A stretch of 64,000 nt of DNA from Natronosalvus caseinilyticus (GCF_017357105.1 NZ_CP071596.1:248001-312000); one strand, 5' to 3'. Numbered from the stretch's first letter, positions 1 through 8,190 are shown. Notes: generated from the sequence alone by a model not told the origin. Numbers and translations are program-made.

Positions 1-2
1 TC

Positions 3-947
3 GAGGACGGCGGAACGGGCGAGCCGAGTCGCGACGCCCGCGTCGAACTGCTCTCCTACCCGGTCGCGCGCGTCCTCGTGTCGCTGGTCGCCGAGAACGT
101 GCTGATTCGAAAGTACGCCCGCGCGGAGGCCGAGACGGCGTTCGATCGGTTCACCGCCGATTTCGCGGACACGACCGAACTCAAGAGCGTCGAGTCGACC
201 GGGGTCGACCTCGAGACGCTGCTCGCGGAGTTCGACCTCGGGCCGTCGGTACGATCGGTCGCTGACGATCCCCCGACGTACCGAATCGACGTCGGCGCCT
301 ACCTCCCACTCGCGGACGACCTCTGGGCGGACGAGTGGCGCCTGGTCAACCGAGCGCTCGCCGACGGCGAGGTGCCGATCACCGAGGCCGAACTCCTAAC
401 GCTCGTCCGCGAGGCCGTCCGGACCCGCGTCGAGGACGGCCTCCCCTTCGACGTGCCCGAACCGATCGCGACCGCGCTCGAGGACGAGGCCGCCGAAATT
501 CGCGAGGTCCTGGCCGAGATGGACCTCACCCGGGAGATCGACACCGTCGTCCCCGACCTGTTCCCGCCGTGTATGAAGGCGCTGCTCGACGACGTCCAGA
601 AGGGCGAACACCTGCCGCACCACTCGCGGTTCGCGATCACCGCCTTCCTGACGAGCATCGGGATGAGCACCGACGAGATCGTCGATCTCTACCGCGTCAA
701 CTCGAGTTTCGGCGAGGAGATGACGCGCTACCAGACCGACCACATTCGGGGCGATAGCTCCCCGACGGAGTACTCCCCACCCTCGTGTGCCACCATGCAG
801 TCGTACGGCGATTGCGTGAACAAGGACGACCTCTGCGAGCGGATTCCCCACCCGATGGCCTACTACGAGCACCGACTCGACGACGCCGACGAGGACGACC
901 TCGAGGACTGGCGCGCCGAGAGTGGGCAGTCGGCCGAGGGTGACTGA
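3..947 (+). CDS. priL: DNA primase large subunit PriL (5' end cut off by the window)
   Basis: Regulatory, iron-sulfur subunit of the archaeal replicative primase, which makes RNA/DNA primers with PriS. The reading frame is already open at base 3, upstream of the GTG at 78, and those codons read as a continuous PriL N-terminal part (VELLSYPVARVLVSL), so the true start lies outside the window. The C-terminal half carries the expected 4Fe-4S cysteines: one in FPPCMK, two in the PPSCATMQSYGDC segment and one in DLCERI, followed by the HPMAYY motif typical of the family. The end is complete, with a short acidic tail. The stop codon sits in a small GACTGAC tandem repeat (about 939-963). Identification is secure; only the N-terminus is missing. 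Confidence 0.95.
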   Translation, partial: EDGGTGEPSRDARVELLSYPVARVLVSLVAENVLIRKYARAEAETAFDRFTADFADTTELKSVESTGVDLETLLAEFDLGPSVRSVADDPPTYRIDVGAYLPLADDLWADEWRLVNRALADGEVPITEAELLTLVREAVRTRVEDGLPFDVPEPIATALEDEAAEIREVLAEMDLTREIDTVVPDLFPPCMKALLDDVQKGEHLPHHSRFAITAFLTSIGMSTDEIVDLYRVNSSFGEEMTRYQTDHIRGDSSPTEYSPPSCATMQSYGDCVNKDDLCERIPHPMAYYEHRLDDADEDDLEDWRAESGQSAEGD

Positions 948-1098
948 CGACTGACGACTGACTTCTGGCGCCGCGGGTTCTCGGAAATCGTGTCTCGACG
1001 GAACGGACGTGAAAAGGCGAACGCGGAGAAGCGAGCGCGAAGTGTGCGGTTCGAACGGAGACGGACCGACTCGAGTTTCAGGCTGACGTGTCCGTTGT

Positions 1099-1326
1099 TC
1101 AGGCCGACGCGTCGGTAGAATCGTTCGTCACGTACGCGAGCGCGATGCCGACTGCCAGCATGAGCACGACGAAGCCGATGATCGTCCCCACAAGGAGCTG
1201 TCCGCCCTCGGGCGTGAGCGTCCCGTTCGTCTTGTAATTCTCGCCGACGACCATCATCGCACCGATCATGATGGCCACCATCGGGATCGCGACGCCGATT
1301 TCGATGAGTCGGTCGCGCTCGAGCAT
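1099..1326 (-). CDS. Small two-helix membrane protein of haloarchaea
   Basis: A 75-residue protein with two predicted transmembrane helices (about residues 8-27 and 43-65) joined by a short polar loop (ENYKTNGTLTPEGG), and a charged acidic C-terminus. No catalytic motif is visible. It sits divergently from the Sec61-beta gene, about 100 bases away. I recognise the architecture as one of many conserved small haloarchaeal membrane proteins of unknown function, and the codon usage is native. The coding call is fairly safe; the function is unknown. Confidence 0.75.
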   Translation of the reverse strand: MLERDRLIEIGVAIPMVAIMIGAMMVVGENYKTNGTLTPEGGQLLVGTIIGFVVLMLAVGIALAYVTNDSTDASA

Positions 1327-1423
1327 GATAGCGTGGATTTCGTCGCTGCGATCAAAAGCGCTTCGAAGGCGAAGGGGCGCTCGGGGTCGAAAGACTTAGT
1401 GTGGGGCTGACGTATGATTGGGT

Positions 1424-1585
1424 ATGGATAAAGGTCAGAACACCGGCGGACTGATGTCCAGTGCTGGACTCGTTCGCTACTTCGACTCCGAGGACGACCG
1501 CGGGATCCGCATCGATCCGAAGACCGTGATCGCCTTCGGCGTCCTGCTCGGCGTGCTCGTACAGCTGTTGACGTTCGTCGCGTAA
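1424..1585 (+). CDS. Preprotein translocase subunit Sec61-beta
   Basis: A 53-residue gene, short enough to be missed by automatic length cut-offs. The protein has a glycine/serine N-terminus ([19 protein letters not shown]), a conserved DPKT segment and one C-terminal transmembrane helix (about residues 34-52). This is the haloarchaeal Sec61-beta pattern: a tail-anchored accessory subunit of the SecYE protein-conducting channel in the cytoplasmic membrane. The start is the ATG at 1424 and the stop is TAA at 1583-1585. It stands alone here; SecY and SecE are not in the window. Confidence 0.93.
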   Translation: MDKGQNTGGLMSSAGLVRYFDSEDDRGIRIDPKTVIAFGVLLGVLVQLLTFVA

Positions 1586-1702
1586 GTGCTGCGTTGACGA
1601 GCAACGTTACGCCAGTTTACGTAGCCATCGCCTTGCAGCATGTCCGGGTCGTAAGCAACGAAAGTTAGATACTGATTTGACAGAGGCGTGTTTTCTTCAA
1701 AT

Positions 1703-2176
1703 ATGTATCGTCGAAAGCTATTGACGTCTGGCGGGTCTGTGCTCTCGATATTGATTGCCGGTTGTACGTTTGGCGATAATGGAAGGAGCGACCTCGGGGA
1801 AGGCTCGACAGACGACACTGGAAACGGAAATAATGGAGACGGAATCGACGAAGACAACGAGAGCCCTAAAGAGGGTGGATCTGACAGTAGTTCGGACGAC
1901 GACTTCGTCGAAATTCTCGAACACGAGTGGTACAGCGTTGACGCAGAAGATGCAGGCGTCTCCGATCGTCTCGAGAACGTTTCGGGTGAGGAAATCCACC
2001 TTGTGACTATCAAGGTGCATTTCGTCGGCGACGAGGGCACGCAAATCACGGAAGGGCAAGATTCGACGAGCAATCTGGAATCCAACCACGTGTGGGAATT
2101 CGATGTGCCGTATCCTGCGGACGACCCCGAACGCGTCGATACCTACGATATCGAGTCCGACGTCTCGGTCTACTGA
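1703..2176 (+). CDS. Secreted lipoprotein with FxLYD-like domain
   Basis: A 157-residue exported protein starting at the ATG at 1703. The N-terminus is a twin-arginine-type signal (YRRKLLTSGG) ending in a lipobox (LIAGC, Cys21), so it is probably lipid-anchored on the outer face of the membrane. A long Gly/Asp/Glu/Ser-rich linker (about 25-70) leads to a small beta domain (about 75-155) with the pattern of haloarchaeal FxLYD domains (SDRLENVSGEEIHLVTIKV, later WEFDVPYPADD). An earlier in-frame GTG at 1688 would place extra residues before the signal and is less likely. Ligand and role are unknown. Codon use is somewhat richer in A+T than in its neighbours. Confidence 0.75.
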   Translation: MYRRKLLTSGGSVLSILIAGCTFGDNGRSDLGEGSTDDTGNGNNGDGIDEDNESPKEGGSDSSSDDDFVEILEHEWYSVDAEDAGVSDRLENVSGEEIHLVTIKVHFVGDEGTQITEGQDSTSNLESNHVWEFDVPYPADDPERVDTYDIESDVSVY

Positions 2177-2338
2177 CCACAATCTCCGTGTTAGCGCCAC
2201 ATTCGTGCGCTCCGGGTGCTTCGATTTTCGAGCGGCCACGGTGAGCAACCCGCACAGGATGGACGTTCTTTCGGATTTCGTCCGCCGTCCCGCATTCGTG
2301 ACGCGTCCTTTTTCTCCCCACCCCCACTACAGTAAGCT

Positions 2339-2917
2339 ATGTCACTGGTTGCGGGCGTCATCGGGGTGCAGGGGAACGTCAGCGAGCACGCGGCAGCGAT
2401 CGAACGCGCCTGCGAGGCTCGAGGCGAGGACGTCGTCGTCCACGAGATTCGAACCGCCGGCGTGGTGCCCGAGTGCGACCTGCTCGCGATGCCCGGCGGC
2501 GAGTCCACGACCATCTCGCGACTGGTCCACCGCGAGGGTATCGCCGAGGAAATTGTCGACCACGTCGACGCCGGAAAGCCGTTACTCGCGACCTGTGCGG
2601 GCCTGATCGTCGCCGCAGCCGACGCCCAGGACGACCGCGTCGAGACGCTGAACCTCCTCGACGTCCACGTCGAGCGCAACGCCTTCGGTCGGCAGAAAGA
2701 CAGCTTCGAGGCTCCGCTCGAGGTCGCAGGGCTCGAGGAACCGTTCCCCGGCGTCTTCATCCGCGCGCCGGTGATCGACCGGGTCGGCGACGCGACGGTG
2801 CTCGCCGAGTGGGAGGGGCGCCCGGTTGCGGTTCAGCAGGGGTCGGTCGTCGCCACGTCGTTCCACCCTGAGTTGACGCAGGACGACCGAATCCACGAAC
2901 TGGCGTTTTTCGAGTGA
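2339..2917 (+). CDS. pdxT: Pyridoxal 5'-phosphate synthase glutaminase subunit PdxT
   Basis: Class I-like glutamine amidotransferase that releases ammonia from glutamine for the PdxS synthase subunit in the DXP-independent vitamin B6 pathway. The 192-residue length matches the family. Visible motifs are PGGES (52-56), the nucleophile Cys86 in LLATCAG, and the His176/Glu178 pair in SFHPEL that completes the triad. PdxS is not encoded in the window, so the two subunits are unlinked here. The start ATG follows a pyrimidine-rich stretch and no clear Shine-Dalgarno sequence is seen. Identification is secure. Confidence 0.96.
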   Translation: MSLVAGVIGVQGNVSEHAAAIERACEARGEDVVVHEIRTAGVVPECDLLAMPGGESTTISRLVHREGIAEEIVDHVDAGKPLLATCAGLIVAAADAQDDRVETLNLLDVHVERNAFGRQKDSFEAPLEVAGLEEPFPGVFIRAPVIDRVGDATVLAEWEGRPVAVQQGSVVATSFHPELTQDDRIHELAFFE

Positions 2918-3034
2918 AACGAGACGACGTGAGACAGCGGCTACGGTAGTCGGCCGGCGTCGTCTCGCGCCGCGGGAAGTCGGTTCGCTCGAGGGGAGTC
3001 GTCTCTACGGGGGAGAGCCGACAAATCCACTATG

Positions 3035-3085
3035 TTTAGGCCCGCCTAAAGATCGAGGGAGTTATAGTGGTTTAGGCGAGCCTAA
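3035..3085 (+). promoter_or_regulatory. Paired iron-box palindromes upstream of the iron-binding lipoprotein gene
   Basis: Two palindromes share the core TTAGGC-N2-GCCTAA: one at 3035-3050 (extended to TTTAGGC..GCCTAAA) and one at 3072-3085, ending five bases before the ATG at 3091. A TATA-like ttatag lies between them at 3062-3067. The core resembles the half-site pattern bound by DtxR-family metalloregulators (in haloarchaea Idr/SirR/TroR proteins). Boxes on both sides of the TATA element fit iron-dependent repression. The palindromes are seen directly; the regulator is inferred. Confidence 0.8.
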
Positions 3086-3090
3086 CTCGT

Positions 3091-4338
3091 ATGTCGAGAG
3101 AAGCGGGGACTCGCCGAGGGCCGACCCGGCGAGAGACGATCGCGTACAGTGGAGCCGTCCTCGGTGGTAGCGTATTCTCCGGTTGTCTGGCCGGAGAGGA
3201 GAACGGAGACGGGGATTCGCCCGCGTCGACCGGATCGGATGCCGAAGGCGATTCGGACGGCGAAGCCACTCGGTCCGAAGGCGAACCCTACACCGCCACG
3301 CTGGCGCCCGTGGGCGAAGTGACGTTCGACGCGGTTCCGGAGTCCGTTTTCACCGTCTTCCCCTGGTACGCCGACATGGCGGTCGCGCTCGGACACGGCG
3401 ACAGCATCAACTCGCTGTGGTGGGCCGAGGAGTTCGACTCGATCATGCAGTACTTCACCGCGGACCTCGAGGGCGTGTCGGTCTCGTGGGCGGGCCTCGA
3501 GGGCCAGTACGGGGCGAACGAGGAGCGGCTGTACGAACTCGACAGCGACCTCCATCTCGTCGACCCCGCCTGGCTATCGACCCAGGACGGCTGGGACCGT
3601 GACGCCATCGATCGAATCGCCGACACTGTCGCGCCGTGGTTCGGCAACCAGTACAGTAACCTTCACCAGACGCCGCCCGAGGCGTGGACCACCGACTACG
3701 AGTACTACACGCTCTGGGAACTGTTCGAACGGGTCGCCGCCGTCTACCGGGAGCGAGCCCGGTACGAGGCGCTGACGTCGGTCCACGCTGATCTCCTCGC
3801 CAGGGTCGAGCGCGACCGCCCGGCACGAGCGGACCGTCCCACCGTCGGCTACCTCCAGCTGCCGACCGACCTCAGCGCCGTCTCCGTCCTCCGGTTGAAC
3901 GCGCCCGGCTACTACAACGCCCACACGCGACCGCTCGGTGCGACCGACGCGTTCGAAGACCTCGAGATCACCGGCGAGTTCGCCTCGGTGGACTTCGAGA
4001 CGCTGCTCGAGGCCGACCCCGACGTCCTCCTCGTGCTCTGGGGGATGACGTCGTCGGTGGATCTCGAGGCGTTGCGCGCCAATCTCGAGGACCATCCCGT
4101 CGGCGGCCACCTCTCCGCGGTCCAGGAGGGGCGGGTGTACACGCAGGGGACGCGGTTCCAGGGACCACTCATGAACCTGTTCCAGCTCGAGATGACGGCC
4201 AAACAGCTCTATCTCGAGCAGTTCGGCGAGTGGCCAGGATACGAAGACGGCGACAGCTATCCCGACTTCGACGTGGACGAGCAGTTGTTCGATCGCCAGC
4301 GGGTGAGCACCATCGTTATGGAGGGGAGCGACGAATGA
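3091..4338 (+). CDS. Iron(III)-chelate ABC transporter substrate-binding lipoprotein
   Basis: A 415-residue extracellular binding protein of the periplasmic-binding-protein-like class used for ferric siderophores, haem or cobalamin. It has a Tat-type signal (TRRETIAYSG) and lipobox (FSGC, Cys32), then an Asp/Glu/Ser-rich tether and two lobes (about 65-225 and 235-395). The VFTVFPWYADMAVALG start of lobe one and FEDLEITGEFASVDFETLLEADPD in lobe two fit the family. Two iron boxes precede it. No permease or ATPase gene adjoins it, which is unusual; instead two uncharacterised genes follow, the first overlapping its stop codon. The exact ligand is not deducible; iron is inferred from the boxes. 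Confidence 0.87.
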   Translation: MSREAGTRRGPTRRETIAYSGAVLGGSVFSGCLAGEENGDGDSPASTGSDAEGDSDGEATRSEGEPYTATLAPVGEVTFDAVPESVFTVFPWYADMAVALGHGDSINSLWWAEEFDSIMQYFTADLEGVSVSWAGLEGQYGANEERLYELDSDLHLVDPAWLSTQDGWDRDAIDRIADTVAPWFGNQYSNLHQTPPEAWTTDYEYYTLWELFERVAAVYRERARYEALTSVHADLLARVERDRPARADRPTVGYLQLPTDLSAVSVLRLNAPGYYNAHTRPLGATDAFEDLEITGEFASVDFETLLEADPDVLLVLWGMTSSVDLEALRANLEDHPVGGHLSAVQEGRVYTQGTRFQGPLMNLFQLEMTAKQLYLEQFGEWPGYEDGDSYPDFDVDEQLFDRQRVSTIVMEGSDE

Positions 4339-4607
4339 GCAGCGACGACTCACGCCCCCAGAATCGACAGTGCCAATCGAACCGGTCGCAAGCGGAAACG
4401 GGATCTGATCCGTCGACCGACGGCCGCCCCCGCATGCTGGCCCGGACGTGGGTCCTGGCGGCTCGATTCGGCGAACCGACCGACTACGACGTCCCGACGG
4501 TGCCGGCGTGGACCGTCCTCGAGCCGCAATCGGGTGGCATCGCGTTCGCCGCGGACGGCGCCGAGCCGTTCATCCGCGCCGAACGCCCAGCGACCGTGCG
4601 GCGGTAG
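4335..4607 (+). CDS. Unknown small protein in the iron-box operon
   Basis: A 90-residue protein whose ATG overlaps the stop of the binding-protein gene (ATGA at 4335-4338), a sign of translational coupling. The N-terminal 30 residues are polar and probably disordered. The rest (RMLARTWVLAARFGEPTD, then VPAWTVLEPQSGGIAFAADG) looks like one small beta-rich domain. There is no signal peptide, cysteine cluster or transmembrane segment, so a cytoplasmic location is likely. The following gene starts eight bases after the stop. I do not recognise the family. Its only functional hint is co-transcription behind the iron boxes. Confidence 0.7.
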   Translation: MSSDDSRPQNRQCQSNRSQAETGSDPSTDGRPRMLARTWVLAARFGEPTDYDVPTVPAWTVLEPQSGGIAFAADGAEPFIRAERPATVRR

Positions 4608-4615
4608 CGTGAGCG

Positions 4616-5575
4616 ATGGTCGGAACGACGCTCCAGGCGATCCGAACCCACCTCGAGGGGCTCGCCAGCGAGGACGGCGAGTATTCGCTCGTCTGCGCCA
4701 GATACGGCGACCGACCGGCACCGGCCGCAGACCTCCGGTTCGAGAGCCGAGCGACCGCCCGCCTGGCTGCCAGGGCCACCGAACAATATCGGGAAACGCT
4801 CCGTCGGTACGACCCACAGTTGCCCTACTACGACGTGATCGTTCGTCAGGAACACCCACCGGGCGACTGGGGCGTGGCCGGGAACCGGGACTCGAGCACC
4901 CGTGTACCCGACGGCGTCGCTTCGAACGCTCGTTCGAAATCAGATGCCGGACAGCGGACGGGCGAGGGACGTGACCTCGTCGAGTTCTGTCACCGCGTCG
5001 CCGGTGCCGCGTTCGAAACGATGTCGGCCCACGGCTACGACGCCCTCGAATCCGCGGTCATGGACGCCTACCTCGCGCTCGCCGAACGCCTCTCGAGTCC
5101 CGACGGGCTCTGTTTGTGCTTGCTCGAAAGTACGGCGATCGAGCTCGCTACTCAGCTGTCTCCGGCCGAGCAAGTGACGTTCCTCTCGGCGACGGCGGCT
5201 CGGCTGAACGCGAGCGACGATCCGAGCCACGGTCGAGTGGAACGGTCCATCGACGAATCGCTCTCGCAATTGCGGGCCGTCGGCATTCTCGAGACGGTCG
5301 AGTGGGCTCGAACGGGACCCACCGAGACGACCTCTGCCTCGAGACGGGCCGTGATCGACCTCGGCGAGTACGCGCTGTCGCCCAGCGGCGGTCGGCTTCC
5401 GCTCTTGCCCGTCGTCGTCGAGTGGTTCCGCTGTCAGCAGGCGTGGCTTCCCGTGTCTGCAACTGCGAGCAATTCGACGAACGGGTGGCGGATCGAGGTC
5501 GTTCGCGCACCCGAGCATCTCGAGGCCGCGGGTGTGGACGGGGCGAAGAGCCCGCTCGCGCCGCGCATCTCCTGA
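4616..5575 (+). CDS. Unknown cytoplasmic protein, third gene of the iron-box operon
   Basis: A 319-residue protein without signal or membrane segments. An N-terminal domain (about 1-80) has a run of charged helices and a conserved-looking FESRATARLAARATEQYR segment, ending in YYDVIV. A polar linker (about 83-120) precedes a helical domain (about 120-205), then a segment resembling a winged-helix half (SQLRAVGILETVEW, 225-245) and a C-terminal part with Trp/Pro-rich hydrophobic stretches. It sits eight bases after the previous stop, so it is probably in the same transcript. Similar proteins accompany iron-type binding proteins in other haloarchaea as far as I recall, but no function is known to me. 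Regulator or uptake accessory are both possible. Confidence 0.72.
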   Translation: MVGTTLQAIRTHLEGLASEDGEYSLVCARYGDRPAPAADLRFESRATARLAARATEQYRETLRRYDPQLPYYDVIVRQEHPPGDWGVAGNRDSSTRVPDGVASNARSKSDAGQRTGEGRDLVEFCHRVAGAAFETMSAHGYDALESAVMDAYLALAERLSSPDGLCLCLLESTAIELATQLSPAEQVTFLSATAARLNASDDPSHGRVERSIDESLSQLRAVGILETVEWARTGPTETTSASRRAVIDLGEYALSPSGGRLPLLPVVVEWFRCQQAWLPVSATASNSTNGWRIEVVRAPEHLEAAGVDGAKSPLAPRIS

Positions 5576-5714
5576 TCCCCATCTACGGTTCGAGCGCAGA
5601 CTCGACCGCGTTCGAACGAGGGCCCCGACGCTGCACCGTCTCCGTGAGCGATTCGAATTCGACGAGGGCAGCGCGTACCTACTCTTTTTCTCACCCGCCG
5701 TCGTGAGAGAGTGT

Positions 5715-6179
5715 ATGAAGGCATCGATCGACGCGGTTCGCGTCGCGGGGACCCCGCAGGGACCGGTCCCGGTCGTCGTTCTGGGGGTCGAGGGGGAGAC
5801 GGACGTGGTCCCAATATTCATCGGCTTCGAGGAGGCGACCAGCATCGTCCGCGGCCTCGAGGCCGAGGACATCGGTCGGCCACTGACCCACGACCTGTTG
5901 CTCGACGTGATGGAAGAGCTGGGCGGCCGGGTCGACCGCATCGTCGTGAGCGAACTCGCCGACCGCGACGACGGGGAGGGCGGCACCTACATCGCGGACC
6001 TGCACGTCCAGACGCCCCGGGAGACCGTCGTCGTCGACGCCAGGCCGAGCGACTCGCTGGCGCTGGCCGCCCGGACGAACGTCCCGATCGAGATCACCGA
6101 AGGCGTCTTCGAGGCCGGGCGAGACGACAGCGAGAAGTTCGAACAGTTACAACCCCTCGACGAGACCGGTGACCTGTAG
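5715..6179 (+). CDS. Bifunctional nuclease family protein (DUF151)
   Basis: A 154-residue protein matching the DUF151/bifunctional nuclease fold: a KASIDAVRVAG start, the PIFIGFEEATSI segment, RPLTHDLLLDVMEELG and the ARPSDSLALAARTNVPI motif near the C-terminus. Members of this family have been linked to non-specific nuclease activity, but the role in archaea is not settled. The start is the ATG at 5715. The stop (5177 bases of context aside, TAG at 6177-6179) is followed immediately by the hisE ATG at 6180, so the two genes are probably co-transcribed. Confidence 0.88.
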   Translation: MKASIDAVRVAGTPQGPVPVVVLGVEGETDVVPIFIGFEEATSIVRGLEAEDIGRPLTHDLLLDVMEELGGRVDRIVVSELADRDDGEGGTYIADLHVQTPRETVVVDARPSDSLALAARTNVPIEITEGVFEAGRDDSEKFEQLQPLDETGDL

Positions 6180-6464
6180 ATGGACGACACGCTCGAGGCT
6201 CTGTTCGCAGTGATCGAGGATCGCAAAGAAACGCTCCCGGAAGATTCGTACACGGCGTCGCTGTTCACCCACGAGAAGGGGGAAAACGCCGTCCTCGAGA
6301 AACTCGGCGAGGAGTCGACGGAACTCGTGCTGGCAGCCAAAGACGACGACCGCGAGGAGATCGCCCACGAGGCCGCGGACATCGTCTACCACCTGCTCGT
6401 CCTGCTCTCGATGAAGGGTATGGAACTTTCGGACCTCGAGGCGGAACTCGAGGCGCGCCGCTGA
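6180..6464 (+). CDS. hisE: Phosphoribosyl-ATP diphosphatase
   Basis: Second step of histidine biosynthesis: hydrolysis of phosphoribosyl-ATP to phosphoribosyl-AMP and pyrophosphate. At 94 residues it has the typical stand-alone HisE length and the all-alpha MazG-like fold. Metal-binding acidic motifs are present in EKLGEESTELVLAAK and HEAADIVYHLLVLL. It begins at the base after the stop of the DUF151 gene. A T5 run (6471-6475) follows the stop, just before the next start codon. No other his gene is in the window. Confidence 0.95.
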   Translation: MDDTLEALFAVIEDRKETLPEDSYTASLFTHEKGENAVLEKLGEESTELVLAAKDDDREEIAHEAADIVYHLLVLLSMKGMELSDLEAELEARR

Positions 6465-6476
6465 CGGCCGTTTTTC

Positions 6477-7091
6477 GTGACTGCTTCTCCGACGACCGAC
6501 GCGACAACGCTCACCTTCGTCCGCCACGCCCACTCTCCCTACGTGCCGAACCGGGAGGCCGAACGAGGACTCTCCGGGCGCGGGCGACGGGACGCTGCTC
6601 GGGTCGCCGACGTGCTCGCTCGTGACGACCGCACCGTCGACGTCGTCTCGAGCCCCTACGCGCGGGCGGTCGAGACCGTCCAGCCGATAGCCGAAGCCGC
6701 CGGAACGAGCGTCGTCACGGACGACGGGTTTCGAGACCGGGCGCTGGCGGGAGACCACGTCGAGGACTTCGAGGCAGCGATCGAGCGAGTCTGGACGGAG
6801 CCCACGTTCGCCTGGCCGGGCGGCGAGTCGAACGACGAGGCGCAGGCGCGCGGCCTCGAGGCCGCCGAGCGAACGCTCGAGCGGTGGCCCGGCGACCACG
6901 TGATCGTCGGCACCCACGGTAACCTCCTGGCGCTGATCTTGCGTGCCTACGACGACCGATACGATTTCGACTTCTGGCGCGAAATGGCGATGCCGGACGT
7001 GTACCGGGTGACCTACCGGTGCGGAACCCCGGAGCGGATTACGAGAATCGATCCCGGCGCTCGAGCCGGGGCTCGAAGCGCTGGCGATTGA
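6477..7091 (+). CDS. Histidine phosphatase family protein
   Basis: A 204-residue member of the phosphoglycerate mutase-like superfamily. The phosphohistidine motif reads VRHAHS (His17 region), followed by SSPYARAVETVQPIA and the second catalytic His in VGTHGNLLALIL. These are phosphatases or mutases acting on small phosphorylated molecules; the substrate cannot be told from sequence. GTG at 6477 is the only sensible start, twelve bases after hisE, so it may be the last gene of the same transcript. The SPYV residues after the RHA motif, where the family usually has G, are a minor variation. Confidence 0.85.
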   Translation: MTASPTTDATTLTFVRHAHSPYVPNREAERGLSGRGRRDAARVADVLARDDRTVDVVSSPYARAVETVQPIAEAAGTSVVTDDGFRDRALAGDHVEDFEAAIERVWTEPTFAWPGGESNDEAQARGLEAAERTLERWPGDHVIVGTHGNLLALILRAYDDRYDFDFWREMAMPDVYRVTYRCGTPERITRIDPGARAGARSAGD

Positions 7092-7164
7092 CGGAACGGG
7101 CGCGCCCGCGGCGATCGCCGGTAGAACCGAACGGCTGAGAACGACGAGCGACCTCCGCAGGGAA

Positions 7165-8037
7165 TCACCAGAAGTCGAGAAGTTCGCCGGGCTTCCGGTC
7201 CGGAACCACATCGTCCGGCAGAACGCCCCAGCCGAGGCGCGTCTCGGCCGGATCGACGTCGGTCTCGAACCCGGGATCGTTGGCCGGCGGGCCGCCGCGT
7301 TCGGCCGGAGGCGGCGCGCCGTGAGCGTGGGTGCCGTCGGGGTGCGGAACGGTCCAGACGTGCAGCACGCACGGCGTCCGACAGGGGAGTGAGAGGTCCC
7401 CCTCTCGGTAGTCGTGCTCGTACACCTGGCGGTAGTACTTCCACGCGAAGCGGCCGGGCAGGCCGCGGTGGTAGTGCCAGGGTGAACACCGGCGCCCCGC
7501 GGCGGGCGAGTCGTCGGTCGTTTCGCTCTCTGCGTCTTCTCGAGCGTAGAGCACGGGCGGCCGCTCGACCGGGTCGCCGTCGACGGTGGCGATAAACATG
7601 ACGCCGATGGGTCGCCAGAACTCGTTGTCGACGAGGACCGCCTCGGGACGGCCGGGATCCAGGACGACGTCGTCGCCGATGTGGGCCGGGTGCAGCCAGT
7701 GTGACCACCCGTTCTCGGACTCGAGGCGCGCGGCGTCGAAGTACGGAACGAATCCCCGATCGAGCAGGTCGCCAACGGTGGCGTACTGGTCCTCGATCGC
7801 CGCCCTCGCTCGCTCCCTGAATTCGGCCGTTGTCGGATGGTCGTCCGCACACCCGTCCGTGCTCGCACCGTCGCACGGGGCCGCGTCCGGTTCGATCGTC
7901 GCCTCCGGACAGCGTCGACTCGAGCGTTCGGACCGCTTTGCGGTCGCGGTTCCGATCACGGACGAACCGCCCACCGAAGCGGCGGCTGCGAGCAGCGTCC
8001 GGCGCCGAATCGTCGGGGTGTCGCGCTTGCGCCCCAT
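7165..8037 (-). CDS. Secreted Tat-substrate protein of unknown function
   Basis: A 290-residue protein starting at 8037 with a twin-arginine signal (IRRRTLLAAAASVGG). The mature part has two early Cys (around RRCPEATIEPDAAPCDG and DGCADD), a central WSHWLHPAHIGDD segment, and a Cys/His/aromatic-rich stretch (RRCSPWHYHRGLPGRFAWKYY, CRTPCVLHVW, HPDGTHAHG) that could bind a metal. It lacks a lipobox, so it is probably released or surface-associated. I do not recognise the family or an enzymatic motif. A convergent arrangement with the histidine phosphatase leaves only about 70 bases between stops. Confidence 0.72.
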   Translation of the reverse strand: MGRKRDTPTIRRRTLLAAAASVGGSSVIGTATAKRSERSSRRCPEATIEPDAAPCDGASTDGCADDHPTTAEFRERARAAIEDQYATVGDLLDRGFVPYFDAARLESENGWSHWLHPAHIGDDVVLDPGRPEAVLVDNEFWRPIGVMFIATVDGDPVERPPVLYAREDAESETTDDSPAAGRRCSPWHYHRGLPGRFAWKYYRQVYEHDYREGDLSLPCRTPCVLHVWTVPHPDGTHAHGAPPPAERGGPPANDPGFETDVDPAETRLGWGVLPDDVVPDRKPGELLDFW

Positions 8038-8140
8038 GACAATATTTACCACGACAGTACGAACTGTAAATCGTATCGGCGGTCGATCGAACTGTCGTAT
8101 CGTCCGAACGGTCACCTTCCGCCACCGAACGCCCCTCGCC

Positions 8141-8190
8141 TATTGCACAGCCAGCGCCGCGTACTGCATATCCCAACCCCGCATACTGCA
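8141..8190. repeat. Three short direct repeats upstream of the secreted-protein gene
   Basis: TATTGCA (8141-8147), TACTGCA (8162-8168) and TACTGCA (8184-8190) recur every 21-22 bases, each preceded by a GC-rich G/C-C-G/A stretch. A spacing of two helical turns would place them on one face of DNA. They lie between the starts/ends of two minus-strand genes, 100-150 bases upstream of the Tat-protein gene. Binding function is conjecture. Confidence 0.5.

Noticed and set aside
6147-7868. 573-residue minus-strand open frame
   Set aside because: Overlaps hisE, the histidine phosphatase and the Tat protein in other frames; Ser/Arg/Thr-rich translation without motifs.
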